Assembly: GCA_013349295.1 (NCBI GenBank)
Contig: DUZW01000008.1
Coordinates: 1 to 64,000 of the forward strand
DNA from: Deltaproteobacteria bacterium
Lineage (GTDB): Bacteria; Desulfobacterota; Desulfobulbia; Desulfobulbales; Desulfurivibrionaceae
Direction of reading: 5' to 3'
Length of the DNA stretch: 64,000 nt
The notes beneath the pieces are model-generated. The model saw only the letters and a program-made list of their open reading frames with translations, had not been told where the DNA came from and made no database searches. Of this stretch, positions 17,492-26,459 are shown one piece after another; position 1 is the stretch's first letter, and the number at the start of each line of letters is the position of its first letter. A program made the translations under genes and the position numbers.

Positions 17492-18450
17492 CCGGTGACG
17501 ACCTCAACCCCTTCAAGCTTCCAGTTGAGGGTGCCGACCGGGCGGGCCCAAGTCCACTTCTCGGCGAATTTCACCGGCTCCGTCATGCTGCCGCTCACTA
17601 TTTCGTTGCTCCGCTCATCGATTGTGTAGTCGAGCAGGTTGGCAGTAATGAGCAGGGTGACGAAATCCTCATTGGCGTCAGTGCCGGCGTCAACCAGTTC
17701 GACCTTCCGGACGGCAATGCTCTCCAGCTTGTTGATCTGCCCCTTCTTCCGCAATTCGGCAAAATGCCCCTCATATTCCCGGGCCAGCTGTTCCCCCAGC
17801 AAATGCCGGTAGGTCTCGATATCCCGGCGCATCCAACCGGCCTGCACCTTAAAAAAGACATCCTGGGCCACTTCTTTAAAGTATTCCGGGTCAAAAGACG
17901 GGTCACTGCGCCGGATTTGCTCAAAACCTTCGGCCACCGTCCCGGCACCCATGGAAAAAGAGGACTGCGGGTCAGACATATACCCGGCACCGCCCTGGTT
18001 ACCCGCGTAGTATCCTTCCGATCCGGACGCAGGCTGGTAATACTGGGCAGAAGCCACCGCCGGCCGTTTTTTGAAAAAGCGGCTGTAGATGAAATACCCC
18101 GCCCCGGCAAACAAGAGAATCTGCAACAGCCCGATACCACTGCCGCCGATCCCGCCACCCGTGCCGGCATTGGCCAAGCTACCAAACAGCAGGCCCCCGA
18201 TCGCCCCGCCCACCAAACCGCCGGCAAGACCGCGCATGAATCCGCCGCCGCTGTTATTATTTGGATTTGTTGCATACTTATTCGGCGCAGGGGCCTGGGT
18301 CGGCGGCCTCGCCACGCGGGGACTGCTGAAGGAACGTCCGCCGGACCGAGAGCGGGCCTCGACATCATCAACGGTCAGCCCCATGCCGATCAAGGAAAAA
18401 AAGATAAAAGAAAGAAAAACCGCGATAAACTTCCGACCATGAATAGACAT
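17488..18450 (-). CDS. Tim44-like domain protein
   Basis: A 320-residue protein with an N-terminal signal or membrane segment ending in EARSRSGGRSF, a glycine-rich stretch that can cross the membrane (GGLVGGAIGGLLFG), a second hydrophobic segment (LLQILLFAGAGYFIYSRFF), and a C-terminal Tim44-like/MBA1 domain from ~170 (DPEYFKEVAQDVFFKVQAGWMRRD and on to EKWTWAR). The family is common in bacteria and poorly understood. AAAGGATC lies eight bases before the ATG at 18450. It is followed upstream by small genes for a zinc-finger protein and a lipoprotein on the same strand, possibly one transcript. Confidence 0.85.
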   Translation of the reverse strand: MSIHGRKFIAVFLSFIFFSLIGMGLTVDDVEARSRSGGRSFSSPRVARPPTQAPAPNKYATNPNNNSGGGFMRGLAGGLVGGAIGGLLFGSLANAGTGGGIGGSGIGLLQILLFAGAGYFIYSRFFKKRPAVASAQYYQPASGSEGYYAGNQGGAGYMSDPQSSFSMGAGTVAEGFEQIRRSDPSFDPEYFKEVAQDVFFKVQAGWMRRDIETYRHLLGEQLAREYEGHFAELRKKGQINKLESIAVRKVELVDAGTDANEDFVTLLITANLLDYTIDERSNEIVSGSMTEPVKFAEKWTWARPVGTLNWKLEGVEVVTG

Positions 18451-18549
18451 AAACAAAGATCCTTTGACGAGGGTGGCATAAACCCCTACAGGAGAGGCGA
18501 GCCGCGCTGTATGCCGACCATCAGCGTGCATTGCTTTAAAGCAGAGCCA

Positions 18550-18810
18550 TCAAAAATCGAAGAGCTCTCCCAGCAGGCTCTTGTGCTTATGCTTTTTGTG
18601 GTACCCCTGGCCATGCTGGTCATACCCGCCTTGAGGCTGGTGCATGGTCTGAGGCTGCGGCATGGCCTGAGGAGCTGAAGAACGCTCGATGATTTTGTCC
18701 AGCTCACCCCGATCCAGCCAGATGCCACGACATTGCGGGCAATAATCGATCTCCACCCCCTGCCGATCCGTCATCATCAGATCCACCTGCGTACATACCG
18801 GACATTTCAT
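18550..18810 (-). CDS. TFIIB-type zinc-finger protein
   Basis: An 86-residue protein. Two CxxC pairs, CPVC at the N-terminus and CPQCRGIWLDRGELDK, match the bacterial zf-TFIIB family. The tail is rich in Q, H and K (QPQTMHQPQGGYDQHGQGYH, then HKKHKHKS) and may bind metal. AAGGAG lies before the ATG. Function is unknown; it lies between a lipoprotein gene and the Tim44-like gene. Confidence 0.85.
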   Translation of the reverse strand: MKCPVCTQVDLMMTDRQGVEIDYCPQCRGIWLDRGELDKIIERSSAPQAMPQPQTMHQPQGGYDQHGQGYHKKHKHKSLLGELFDF

Positions 18811-18825
18811 TGCTTCTCTCCTTGG

Positions 18826-19050
18826 TTATTTTTCTTCGTCTTTTTCCTTATCCGAGTCCTTGCTCGACCCGGAATCTTCCTTTTTATCCTGATCTCCGCC
18901 ACCGTTGACCGCCTTGCCGATCTCGGAAACCACGTCCTTCTTTACTTTTTCCGCCTCCTGGGTTGCCAGTTCCTTAACCTGATCACAACCGCTCAGGCCC
19001 ATGATCGCGAGAAACAACAAAACGGTGATTGTTTGGACACACTTCTTCAT
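18826..19050 (-). CDS. small lipoprotein with acidic tail
   Basis: A 74-residue protein with a lipoprotein signal (MKKCVQTITVLLFLAIMG, then LSGC) followed by a short helical stretch and a highly charged K/D/E/S tail. GAGGAA precedes the ATG at 19050. No family is recognised. It is 16 bases upstream of the zinc-finger gene on the same strand. Confidence 0.7.
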   Translation of the reverse strand: MKKCVQTITVLLFLAIMGLSGCDQVKELATQEAEKVKKDVVSEIGKAVNGGGDQDKKEDSGSSKDSDKEKDEEK

Positions 19051-19248
19051 TGTTGAATTCCTCTTTTTGTTTTTCGAGTAATAAGCCATCAGACACGGAC
19101 CCTTGCTTTTTTGTTCCACCGACTCGTTCCAATCTCTCTCAACACAAAAACACACACCCAGTAGCGTGGCCTGACCCCAGAGATTTTGGGGGAAGAGAGT
19201 TCTGCCTGCGGTTAAGAATCGTTAGAAAACTTCAGCCGGTTACCATCT

Positions 19249-19452
19249 CTACTCGCGGACTCTCTTGAGAGTCCCATTGTTGAGCATTGCGTGGAATTGA
19301 GCAAGCAGGGCCTGTTCTTCTTTGTCTATGTGGCCATCATCGTTTGCGTGGTCCATGATCTGCTGGTATTCGCTCGGCGTGATCTCAAGATCGCTGATGG
19401 CGTGGTTGATGAGTTCTTTCAGGCTGGTTGCGGAACTGCTTGGCTTTTTCAT
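19249..19452 (-). CDS. small protein with an EF-hand-like loop
   Basis: A 67-residue helical protein. Residues ~34-46 read DHANDDGHIDKEE, close to a calcium-binding EF-hand loop but one residue longer than the 12-residue canon. AAGGAG precedes the ATG at 19452. It lies downstream of nothing obvious on its strand and next to the cation ATPase. No family name can be given. Confidence 0.65.
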   Translation of the reverse strand: MKKPSSSATSLKELINHAISDLEITPSEYQQIMDHANDDGHIDKEEQALLAQFHAMLNNGTLKRVRE

Positions 19453-19633
19453 TGATGTTCTCCTTGGTTTGGTGTGATTAGTTGTTTGTACAATGTATCG
19501 GTTTCATATGCCGCAGGCATTTCACCCCATGGTTTTGTGCGCCTCTTTTTTGTGCCAATACGGATAACAGGCCACCGGATAAAGGAAGTTCGGCAGAAAG
19601 CTTTTTTTCATAACCGATCCGTGACCCGAACAA

Positions 19634-22369
19634 TCACGCCCCGGTTCCTGTTTTTTTCCACAGCATTTTTTCGATTTCAATAATCACGAAAACCGCCAGC
19701 CCCGCCGCCACTGTTCTCCCCCAAACAGCCGGACCAACCGGTGCGCTCTGGAAGAGCCGGTTCATCACCGGCAGATAGGTGTAGGCAATCTGCACCAGGG
19801 ACATGGCGACCACGCCGCCAAGCACCCAGAAGTTTGAGAAAAACCCGAGCTGGAAAACGGATTTATCCAGGGAGCGGCAGTTGAACAGGTAAAACAACTC
19901 GACCATGACAAAGGCGTTGACTGCTGCGGTGCGTGCCTGGGCAAGGGTAGCGCCGCCGGAGAGTTCCCAGGAGAAAATCCCGAAAGCCGCGCCCAGCATC
20001 AAAAAGCTCACCAGGGTGATCCGGAAAATCATGCTGTGGCTGAGGATCGGCGCGTTGGGTTGCCGGGGGGGCCGCAGCATGATGCCAGGTTCCTTGGGTT
20101 CAAAAGCCAGGGCCAGACCGAGAAACCCGGCGGTGGTCATGTTGATCCAGAGGATCTGCACCGGCAGGATGGGCAGGGTGACGCCGAGGAAGATGGCGGT
20201 CAGGATGACCAGCCCTTCGCCCAGATTGGTGGGCAGGGTCCAGGTAATGAACTTGATAAGATTGTCAAACACCCCGCGCCCCTCTTCCACCGCCGACTCG
20301 ATGGAGCTGAAGTTGTCGTCGGTGAGTACCATGTCCGCCGCTTCCTTGGCCACCTCGGTACCGGTGATGCCCATGGCCACGCCGATATCCGCCCGCTTCA
20401 GGGCCGGGGCATCGTTGACCCCGTCGCCGGTCATGGCCACAACCTGTCCCCTGGCCTGAAGCGCCTCCACCAGGCGGAGCTTCTGTTCCGGGGTCGCCCG
20501 GGCAAAAACCACGGTGTCTTCGGCACGGTCGATGAATTCGCTGTCCGAAAGTTTTTCCAGCTCCGCCCCGGTAAGTACCGGAACCCCATTCCCCCGCGTT
20601 GAGCCCAGGTTGTAAAGCCCGACCTGTCTGGCAATGGCCGCAGCGGTCACCGGATGATCGCCGGTGATCATCTTGACCCGGATCCCAGCAGTCTGGCAGA
20701 TCTTGACCGCGGCCACCGCTTCCGGCCGCGGCGGATCGATCATCCCCTGCAACCCGATAAAGATCAGTCCCTCGGTCAGATCACCATGGTGGATCTCCGA
20801 GGCCGCAGGGGGCATCTCCTTGCCGGCCATGGCCAGGACCCGCAACCCCTTGGCGGCCATGCTCTCCACCGCGGCCTGGATCTCGGAATAGTGCAGGGGA
20901 ACCGAATTGCCCAACTCGTCAAGCTGGCTTACGCATCTGGCCAGGACCGCCTCCACCGCGCCCTTGATATAGACCCGCCTGGTCGCCGCGCCGAGCCCGG
21001 CCCCGTGCAGACTGGCCATGTATTGATGTTCCGATTCAAAGGGCACGGTGTCCAAACGGGGGCTTGCGGCCACGGTTTCCGGGCCGAGGCCGCCCTTGCG
21101 GGCCGAAGTCAGCAGCGCCCCCTCGGTGGGGTCGCCATGCACCTGCCACCCCCCCTCCTCTTCGACAAGCTGACTGTCATTGCAAAGAAATCCGGCCCGC
21201 AAACATTCCAGCAACGCCGGAGATGTGCCGGCCGTGCTGGAGGAAGCCGCTTCCGACACCACGATTCTGCCCTGCGTGGGGTTGTACCCGGTGCCGGTCA
21301 CTGCGTACGATATGCCGCCGGCCACGATCTCCTGCACGGTCATCTGGTTTTCGGTGAGAGTCCCGGTTTTATCGGTACAGATCACCGTGGTGGAGCCCAG
21401 GGTTTCCACTGCGGGCAGCTTACGGATAATGGCCCGTTTTTGAGCCATGCGCGACACACCTATGGCCAGGGTGATGGTGACCGCGGCGGGCAGACCTTCG
21501 GGAATGGCGCCAACGGCAAGGGCCACTGCAGCCATGAACATATCGACAAAGGCCTGACCCCGGAGAAGCCCGATTATAATGGTCAAACCGGCCAACCCCA
21601 GGATGACGTAAAGCAGAACATTGCTGAATTCGCTGATCTTGCGGGTCAGCGGGGTGGCCAGCGCTTCGGCCGCGGAGATCAGCTGGGAGATGCGGCCCAC
21701 CTCGGTTGCATCCCCGGTGGCCGTGACAATACCCCTGCCCTGTCCGTAAGTGACCAGGGTCGAGGCATAGGCCATGTTCCGCCGGTCGGCCAGGACTGTC
21801 TCGCGGCCATGAAGCCCATGGTCCTTGACCACGGGCGCCGACTCACCGGTGAGGGCGGCTTCGGCGATCTGCAGGTCGCGCACCTGAAAAAGCCGCAGGT
21901 CTGCGGGAACCTTGTCGCCGCTTTGCAGAAAAACGATGTCGCCGACCACCAGCTCCGTGGCTGGGATCCGCCGCTTCTCCCCCTGCCGCAAAACCGTGGC
22001 CTCGGTGGTCATGGTCCGGGCCAGGGCGGCCAGGGCGTTGACCGCCTTGGCCTCCTGGAGATAGCCGATAACGGCGTTGACCAGCACCACCCCGAAGATG
22101 ACGCCGGAATCCACCCACTCCTGCAAGAAAGCGGTGACCACCCCGGAAACGATGAGGATATAGATCAGGGGCTGGTGGAACTGGAGCAGAAACCGGATCA
22201 GCGGTCCCTGTCCTTTCTGGGCGGTGATGGCATTGGGCCCGTACGCCTCCAAACGGTGCGCGACGGCGAATCGGTCAAGGCCTTGCTCCCGGTCCGACTC
22301 CAGCAGCTCCGCAACTTCGTCGATCGGCAGGTGGTGCCAGTGGCGGGCGATCAAATTCACATCTTCCAT
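19634..22369 (-). CDS. P2-type cation-transporting ATPase
   Basis: A 911-residue membrane pump of the calcium / PacL-like group. It starts with the cation ATPase N-terminal domain (WHHLPIDEVAELLES), has LTGES in the actuator domain, PEGLPA in M4 (typical of P2 calcium-type pumps), the phosphorylation motif CTDKTGTLT, and MTGDGVNDAPALK in the hinge, then the C-terminal membrane domain. The ion could be Ca2+, Mg2+, Na+ or K+; the sequence does not settle it. GAGGAGAG precedes the ATG. It is divergent from a NhaR-like regulator, which hints at a link to cation or sodium stress. Confidence 0.9.
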   Translation of the reverse strand: MEDVNLIARHWHHLPIDEVAELLESDREQGLDRFAVAHRLEAYGPNAITAQKGQGPLIRFLLQFHQPLIYILIVSGVVTAFLQEWVDSGVIFGVVLVNAVIGYLQEAKAVNALAALARTMTTEATVLRQGEKRRIPATELVVGDIVFLQSGDKVPADLRLFQVRDLQIAEAALTGESAPVVKDHGLHGRETVLADRRNMAYASTLVTYGQGRGIVTATGDATEVGRISQLISAAEALATPLTRKISEFSNVLLYVILGLAGLTIIIGLLRGQAFVDMFMAAVALAVGAIPEGLPAAVTITLAIGVSRMAQKRAIIRKLPAVETLGSTTVICTDKTGTLTENQMTVQEIVAGGISYAVTGTGYNPTQGRIVVSEAASSSTAGTSPALLECLRAGFLCNDSQLVEEEGGWQVHGDPTEGALLTSARKGGLGPETVAASPRLDTVPFESEHQYMASLHGAGLGAATRRVYIKGAVEAVLARCVSQLDELGNSVPLHYSEIQAAVESMAAKGLRVLAMAGKEMPPAASEIHHGDLTEGLIFIGLQGMIDPPRPEAVAAVKICQTAGIRVKMITGDHPVTAAAIARQVGLYNLGSTRGNGVPVLTGAELEKLSDSEFIDRAEDTVVFARATPEQKLRLVEALQARGQVVAMTGDGVNDAPALKRADIGVAMGITGTEVAKEAADMVLTDDNFSSIESAVEEGRGVFDNLIKFITWTLPTNLGEGLVILTAIFLGVTLPILPVQILWINMTTAGFLGLALAFEPKEPGIMLRPPRQPNAPILSHSMIFRITLVSFLMLGAAFGIFSWELSGGATLAQARTAAVNAFVMVELFYLFNCRSLDKSVFQLGFFSNFWVLGGVVAMSLVQIAYTYLPVMNRLFQSAPVGPAVWGRTVAAGLAVFVIIEIEKMLWKKTGTGA

Positions 22370-22489
22370 GTTCTCTCCTCTCTATTGCTACGGTCCGGCC
22401 CGATATCCCGGCTGACCTGATTTGCTTCCATGCCATAAACGATACCGCAGGAATATAGTTTGAACAATTAGAAAATATACGTAAAATAG

Positions 22490-22504
22490 TTCGATATAAA
22501 CGAA
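22490..22504. promoter_or_regulatory. candidate LysR binding site in the divergent promoter region
   Basis: TTCG-ATATAAA-CGAA is a dyad containing the T-N11-A pattern of LysR-type sites, 13 bases before the LysR start codon and within the AT-rich region between it and the cation ATPase gene. Autoregulation or control of both genes is inferred from position. Confidence 0.4.
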
Positions 22505-22516
22505 ACGGAGATACCC

Positions 22517-23422
22517 ATGGAATGGCTCAACTACCACCATCTTTTCTACTTCTGGACCATAATGCGCGAAGGCAGCCTTACTGCGGCCAGCGCCCGGCTC
22601 AGCCTGGCCCCGTCCACGGTGAGCGCCCAATTGGGAAGACTGGAAGAGGCTCTGGGCGGCAAGCTCTTTCAGCGGGCGGGCCGCAATCTGGAGCCCACCG
22701 ATCTGGGCCGCCTGGTGTTCCGCTATGCCGATGAAATCTTCTCCCTGGGCCGCGAGATGATGGACACCATCCGGGGCAGGCCGCTGGCAGGCCCCTTGTC
22801 CCTCAAGGCCGGGGTGGTGGACGTGCTGCCGAAGCTCATTGTCCGCAGGCTGCTGGAACCGGCCCTGCAATTGCCGGAAAGGATAAAATTGGTGTGTCTG
22901 GAAGATAAGGAGGACGCCCTGCTGGCCGAACTGGCCATGCACTCCCTGGATGTGGTGTTGAGCGATGCGCCGTTGCGGGCGGGCTTGAGCGTCAAGGCAT
23001 ACAGCCATCTGCTCGGCGAGTGCGGCATTACCTTTTTTGCGGTGGAGAAACTGGCCGCAACGCTGCGGGAAAAATTCCCCCACTCGCTCCACGAGGCGCC
23101 CATGCTGCTGCCCATGGAGATGACCGCGCTCCGGGGCGGGCTGGAGCGGTGGTTTGCCTCCCTCTCCATCCGGCCGGCCATTGCCGGAGAGTTCGACGAC
23201 AACGCCCTGCTCAATGTCTTCGGCCAGGAGGGCGACGGCATCTTTGTGGCGCCCACGGTCATTGAACCCGAGGTGCTGCGCCAGCACAAGGTCCAGGTAG
23301 TCGGCCGGACCCAGGCGGTCAAGGAGCGCTACTACGCCATTTCGGTGGAGCGGATCATCAAGCATCCGGCCGTGGCCGCCATCCTGGAGGCGGCCCGCCA
23401 CAATCTGTTCATGACGAAATAA
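22517..23422 (+). CDS. LysR-family regulator, NhaR-like
   Basis: A 301-residue regulator with an N-terminal winged helix (NYHHLFYFWTIMREGSLTAA, then SAQLGRLEEALGGKLF) and a LysR substrate-binding domain. The MEWLNYHHLFYFW start is characteristic of the NhaR group, activators of Na+/H+ antiporter and, in some species, of surface polysaccharide genes. No nhaA is in the window. It is divergent from the cation ATPase, its likely target. ACGGAG precedes the ATG. Its 3' end overlaps the convergent dus gene by 14 bases. Confidence 0.88.
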   Translation: MEWLNYHHLFYFWTIMREGSLTAASARLSLAPSTVSAQLGRLEEALGGKLFQRAGRNLEPTDLGRLVFRYADEIFSLGREMMDTIRGRPLAGPLSLKAGVVDVLPKLIVRRLLEPALQLPERIKLVCLEDKEDALLAELAMHSLDVVLSDAPLRAGLSVKAYSHLLGECGITFFAVEKLAATLREKFPHSLHEAPMLLPMEMTALRGGLERWFASLSIRPAIAGEFDDNALLNVFGQEGDGIFVAPTVIEPEVLRQHKVQVVGRTQAVKERYYAISVERIIKHPAVAAILEAARHNLFMTK

Positions 23423-24371
23423 GCAACTCCTCAAACCGGATCAGGCTCTTGCTTCGCTTGAGCTGCCGCGCCAGGGGCACCACCTCGGGGTCGTGGACAT
23501 GACAGAGCACCTCCTTCATCTTGCAGAGGATCTGGTGCTCGCCGCAAAAAAGTTCCTGATAGCGGCCCAGCAACTCCCGCAAATACTCCCGCAGCTCATT
23601 AACCTTGTCATCCGGGGCTGATTCGCCGGGGTAGCTGCCCCGCAACCGCTGAAACAGCAGAGGATCGGCAATGGCGCCCCTCCCCAGCATCAGCCCGGCC
23701 GCCCCGGTCTCGGCCAAAACCCGTTGCCCGGTGGCCGCGCTGAAGATATCCCCGTTGGCGATCACCGGCAAAGGGGTTTGCCGCACCACCTCACCGGTGA
23801 TCCGGTGATCCGCCGCACCGCTGTACAGCTGCTTCACGGTGCGCGGGTGGACGACGATAAAATCGATGCCGCAGTCAGCAAACAGCGTCAGCAGGGAAAA
23901 GATCTGGGCCGGATCGTCAAAGCCGGAACGCACCTTGACGGAAAAACTTCCCTCTATCTCCCGGCGCAGCCGCGCAAGCATCCGCGCCAAGGCATCCGGT
24001 TCGCGCAACAGGGCGCCGCCCGCGGTATTGCTGGTCATCCGCCCATAGGGGCAACCGAGATTGATATTGAGATGTTCGGCCCCAAGCTCCTGCACGGTAT
24101 TGGCGGCGGCAAGCAGGGCCTCGGTATCGTTGCCGATGAGCTGCACCACCAGCGGCACCCCGCCAACCGTGCTGACCACCTCCTGTCGATCATTCTCGGT
24201 GATATTCTTTTTGACGCTGGCCTTCACCCGAACAAATTCGGTAAAAACCACATCGGGATGGACCCGCTCGATAAACAGGGCCCGCAAGGCCCGGTTGGTC
24301 AGGCCCTGCATCGGAGCCAGCATCAGGGGCGAGCTTCCCGGCGCCCAAGGCAATTTGGTATTGGTTTGCAT
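23409..24371 (-). CDS. tRNA-dihydrouridine synthase
   Basis: A 320-residue FMN enzyme that reduces uridine in tRNA D-loops. It has LAPMQGLTNRALRALF, NINLGCPYGRMTSNTAGGALL (with the active-site cysteine in LGCP), VKVRSGFDD, VVHPRT and VIANGDI and the final helical domain. The sequence looks closest to the DusC-like branch, but I do not fix the paralogue. The ATG at 24371 is preferred over a TTG four codons earlier. Confidence 0.88.
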   Translation of the reverse strand: MQTNTKLPWAPGSSPLMLAPMQGLTNRALRALFIERVHPDVVFTEFVRVKASVKKNITENDRQEVVSTVGGVPLVVQLIGNDTEALLAAANTVQELGAEHLNINLGCPYGRMTSNTAGGALLREPDALARMLARLRREIEGSFSVKVRSGFDDPAQIFSLLTLFADCGIDFIVVHPRTVKQLYSGAADHRITGEVVRQTPLPVIANGDIFSAATGQRVLAETGAAGLMLGRGAIADPLLFQRLRGSYPGESAPDDKVNELREYLRELLGRYQELFCGEHQILCKMKEVLCHVHDPEVVPLARQLKRSKSLIRFEELLISS

Positions 24372-24744
24372 CTCTTGTGTCAACGGCGAACCCCACAGTG
24401 TAAAAATCCTCGGATTTCGGTAAATACCCTGCCCGGAGTCTGACCGTCAAGGCCTGCCTTTCGTTTTGCATCCTGCCCGACACAAGCAAGAAATGAGCGG
24501 AGGAGTGCACCGGCCCAACATTTTCCACCGTGGTTCTGGGTCGGCACTACATCCTGAACGGCGCCGGCGCAATCACCATTCCATCGGCCATGCACACGTT
24601 CAAGCAACTCGGGCGTTAACCGGCTGTCTTATTCCCCGAAGGCGGGCTTGACTTCTGGACGGTTAAATCGTTAGAGTGAGCAGTAACGATGGAAGCAAGA
24701 TCATATTTCTTTCCTGAAAATTCTCTACCTGCAAGGAGCCTACT
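24372..24744. other. intergenic region, 373 bp
   Basis: No complete gene is seen. A plus-strand frame ending at about 24619 reads VVLGRHYILNGAGAITIPSA and MHTFKQLGR, which has a coding look but no usable start and an in-frame stop not far upstream; it may be a leftover of a lost gene. The last 30 bases hold the AAGGAG site of the next gene. Confidence 0.35.
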
Positions 24745-25275
24745 ATGACCACTTTTATGGATCGGATGATTCGCGCGGCAAAATTGGATGTCAATCTGTA
24801 CGAAGAGGTTGAGGCGGACAAAGATACCATGCGCCAGGCCATGGGGGTGGTTGTCCTTTCCAGCATAGCCGCCGGAGTGGGCAGTATCGGCACCATCGGC
24901 ATCAGTGGGGTTTTGATCGGGACGGTCGCCGCCCTTGGCGGGTGGTACATCTGGGCCTATCTCACCTACTTCATCGGCACGAAATTCCTGCCGGAACCGC
25001 AAACCGAAGCAGACCTCGGCCAATTGCTGCGCACCACGGGTTTTTCGAGCTCTCCCGGCTTGATTCGGGTATTAGGAATCATCCCGGGGCTGGGCTCGGT
25101 GGTTTTTGCCGTGGCTTCCATCTGGATGCTGGTGGCAATGGTAATCGCGGTCAGACAGGCCCTTGATTACAGCGGAACCCTGCGGGCCGTGGGTGTTTGC
25201 GCCATCGGCTGGATCATCCAGACCCTGATCCTGGCGCTGTTGTTTTCTTTATTAGGCGGCGCACCATCGCTCTGA
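24745..25275 (+). CDS. Yip1-family membrane protein
   Basis: A 176-residue integral membrane protein with about four or five hydrophobic segments (VVVLSSIAAGVGSIG, ISGVLIGTVAALGGWYIWAY, VVFAVASIWMLVAMVI, IGWIIQTLILALLFSLL). The N-terminal RMIRAAKLDVNLYEEVEAD and the pattern of segments fit the YIP1 family of bacteria, whose role is unknown. AAGGAG lies six bases before the ATG. Confidence 0.75.
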   Translation: MTTFMDRMIRAAKLDVNLYEEVEADKDTMRQAMGVVVLSSIAAGVGSIGTIGISGVLIGTVAALGGWYIWAYLTYFIGTKFLPEPQTEADLGQLLRTTGFSSSPGLIRVLGIIPGLGSVVFAVASIWMLVAMVIAVRQALDYSGTLRAVGVCAIGWIIQTLILALLFSLLGGAPSL

Positions 25276-25337
25276 TGCTTGTTTCGCTGGAACAATTACC
25301 TTAACCGGGCCACGCCCTTCCCGAGATCAAGAAAAAC

Positions 25338-25721
25338 ATGCACATCACTATCACCCAAGACCCACCGGACGATGTCATCCAGACCAAAAGAAGATATCTG
25401 CGCATCATCCCGATTCTTCTGGCCCTGATATTCTGCGCCATCCTGCTTGCTCTTTTCATGGCTTTTTTCGGCTCCACCCATGAAGCCCTCCTGGAAAACA
25501 TCGCGCTTGCCCTCTTTGCGGGACCGGGCTTGTTATTTTTCTATTTCGCGGAGAAACTCCATGACCACAGATCCCTCTCCCCAAAAAAAGAAAAGGAGGT
25601 TGAGGAATTCTGCCGGAAAGATCCCGATATTGCCGCCTATTGCGCCAAGCTGGCGACGATGGAGAGAAAACCCATCAAGGCGGAATACGATGCTTTCAAA
25701 GCACGGATTGACGAACTGTAA
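25338..25721 (+). CDS. small membrane protein of unknown function
   Basis: A 127-residue protein with two adjacent membrane segments (IIPILLALIFCAILLALFMA and ALLENIALALFAGPGLLFFY) followed by a soluble charged helix (~80-127). No family recognised. It follows the Yip1-like gene by 62 bases on the same strand. Confidence 0.6.
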   Translation: MHITITQDPPDDVIQTKRRYLRIIPILLALIFCAILLALFMAFFGSTHEALLENIALALFAGPGLLFFYFAEKLHDHRSLSPKKEKEVEEFCRKDPDIAAYCAKLATMERKPIKAEYDAFKARIDEL

Positions 25722-25859
25722 GCGGAGACGACCTGATTACAAGAGGAACCACGGCACAGGCTGCGGAGGACATTTCTCTTGAAAGATCTTCTCTCCGTAT
25801 GCGTGACAGCACATCCCACCCATGCGGCTTGAAACAATTTACCACAGGACCAGCCAGCC

Positions 25860-26234
25860 ATGACACCACCGACCAAAACCGACAGCCAGGACCGGATGCT
25901 CCCCGCGGCCCAGCGGGAACGGGAGCAACGGGCCCAGAGCTATCGGGAGAAAGCGCTCAAGATGTATCCTTGGATCTGCGCCGCCTGCGGGCGCGAATTC
26001 GGCGGCAAAAAACTGCGCGACCTCACGGTCCACCACAAGGACCACGATCACGAAAACAATCCGCCCGACGGCAGCAACTGGGAGCTATTGTGCATCTATT
26101 GCCATGACAATGAGCATGACCGACAGAGCGTTGCCGACGCCTATGGCACATTAAAACCGGGGGCCAGGCAGGAGAAAACCGCCACCTCCAATCCCTTCGC
26201 CGCCCTCGGCACCTTATTGCAAGAGAAGAAATAA
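25860..26234 (+). CDS. HNH nuclease family protein, YajD-like
   Basis: A 124-residue protein resembling E. coli YajD. It has ICAACGREF, LTVHHKDHDHENNPPDGSNW and LLCIYCHDNEH, giving CxxC / HH / N / CxxC-H of the HNH fold. YajD proteins are conserved housekeeping-type HNH proteins of unclear substrate. It is unrelated to the AT-rich HNH gene at 5.6 kb. Confidence 0.85.
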   Translation: MTPPTKTDSQDRMLPAAQREREQRAQSYREKALKMYPWICAACGREFGGKKLRDLTVHHKDHDHENNPPDGSNWELLCIYCHDNEHDRQSVADAYGTLKPGARQEKTATSNPFAALGTLLQEKK

Positions 26235-26459
26235 CCTGCCCGCCCGGCCTTTTTCGATTGCCGGAAATTCGACAGAGGAGGCGAGCAGGTTCTTTCCGAG
26301 AGCATGGCAGAGAATCCCCTGGAAGCCGCCGATTCGATCAAGGTGGCGGCAATATCCTTGTGTGACCCCGCGGCATGCAGCAGACTCTCCGTATGGCGTC
26401 CATTTTTTATCGCACAATCAAAAAGTTGCACCAGGCTCTGTGCCGCACAACACTCCCGA

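Noticed and set aside
20654-22420. A 588-codon plus-strand open frame
   Set aside because: It lies antisense to the P-type ATPase, whose motifs are unambiguous.
26141-26431. A 96-codon minus-strand frame after the SprT-like gene
   Set aside because: It overlaps the 3' part of the YajD-like gene, has no good ribosome site and no family resemblance.
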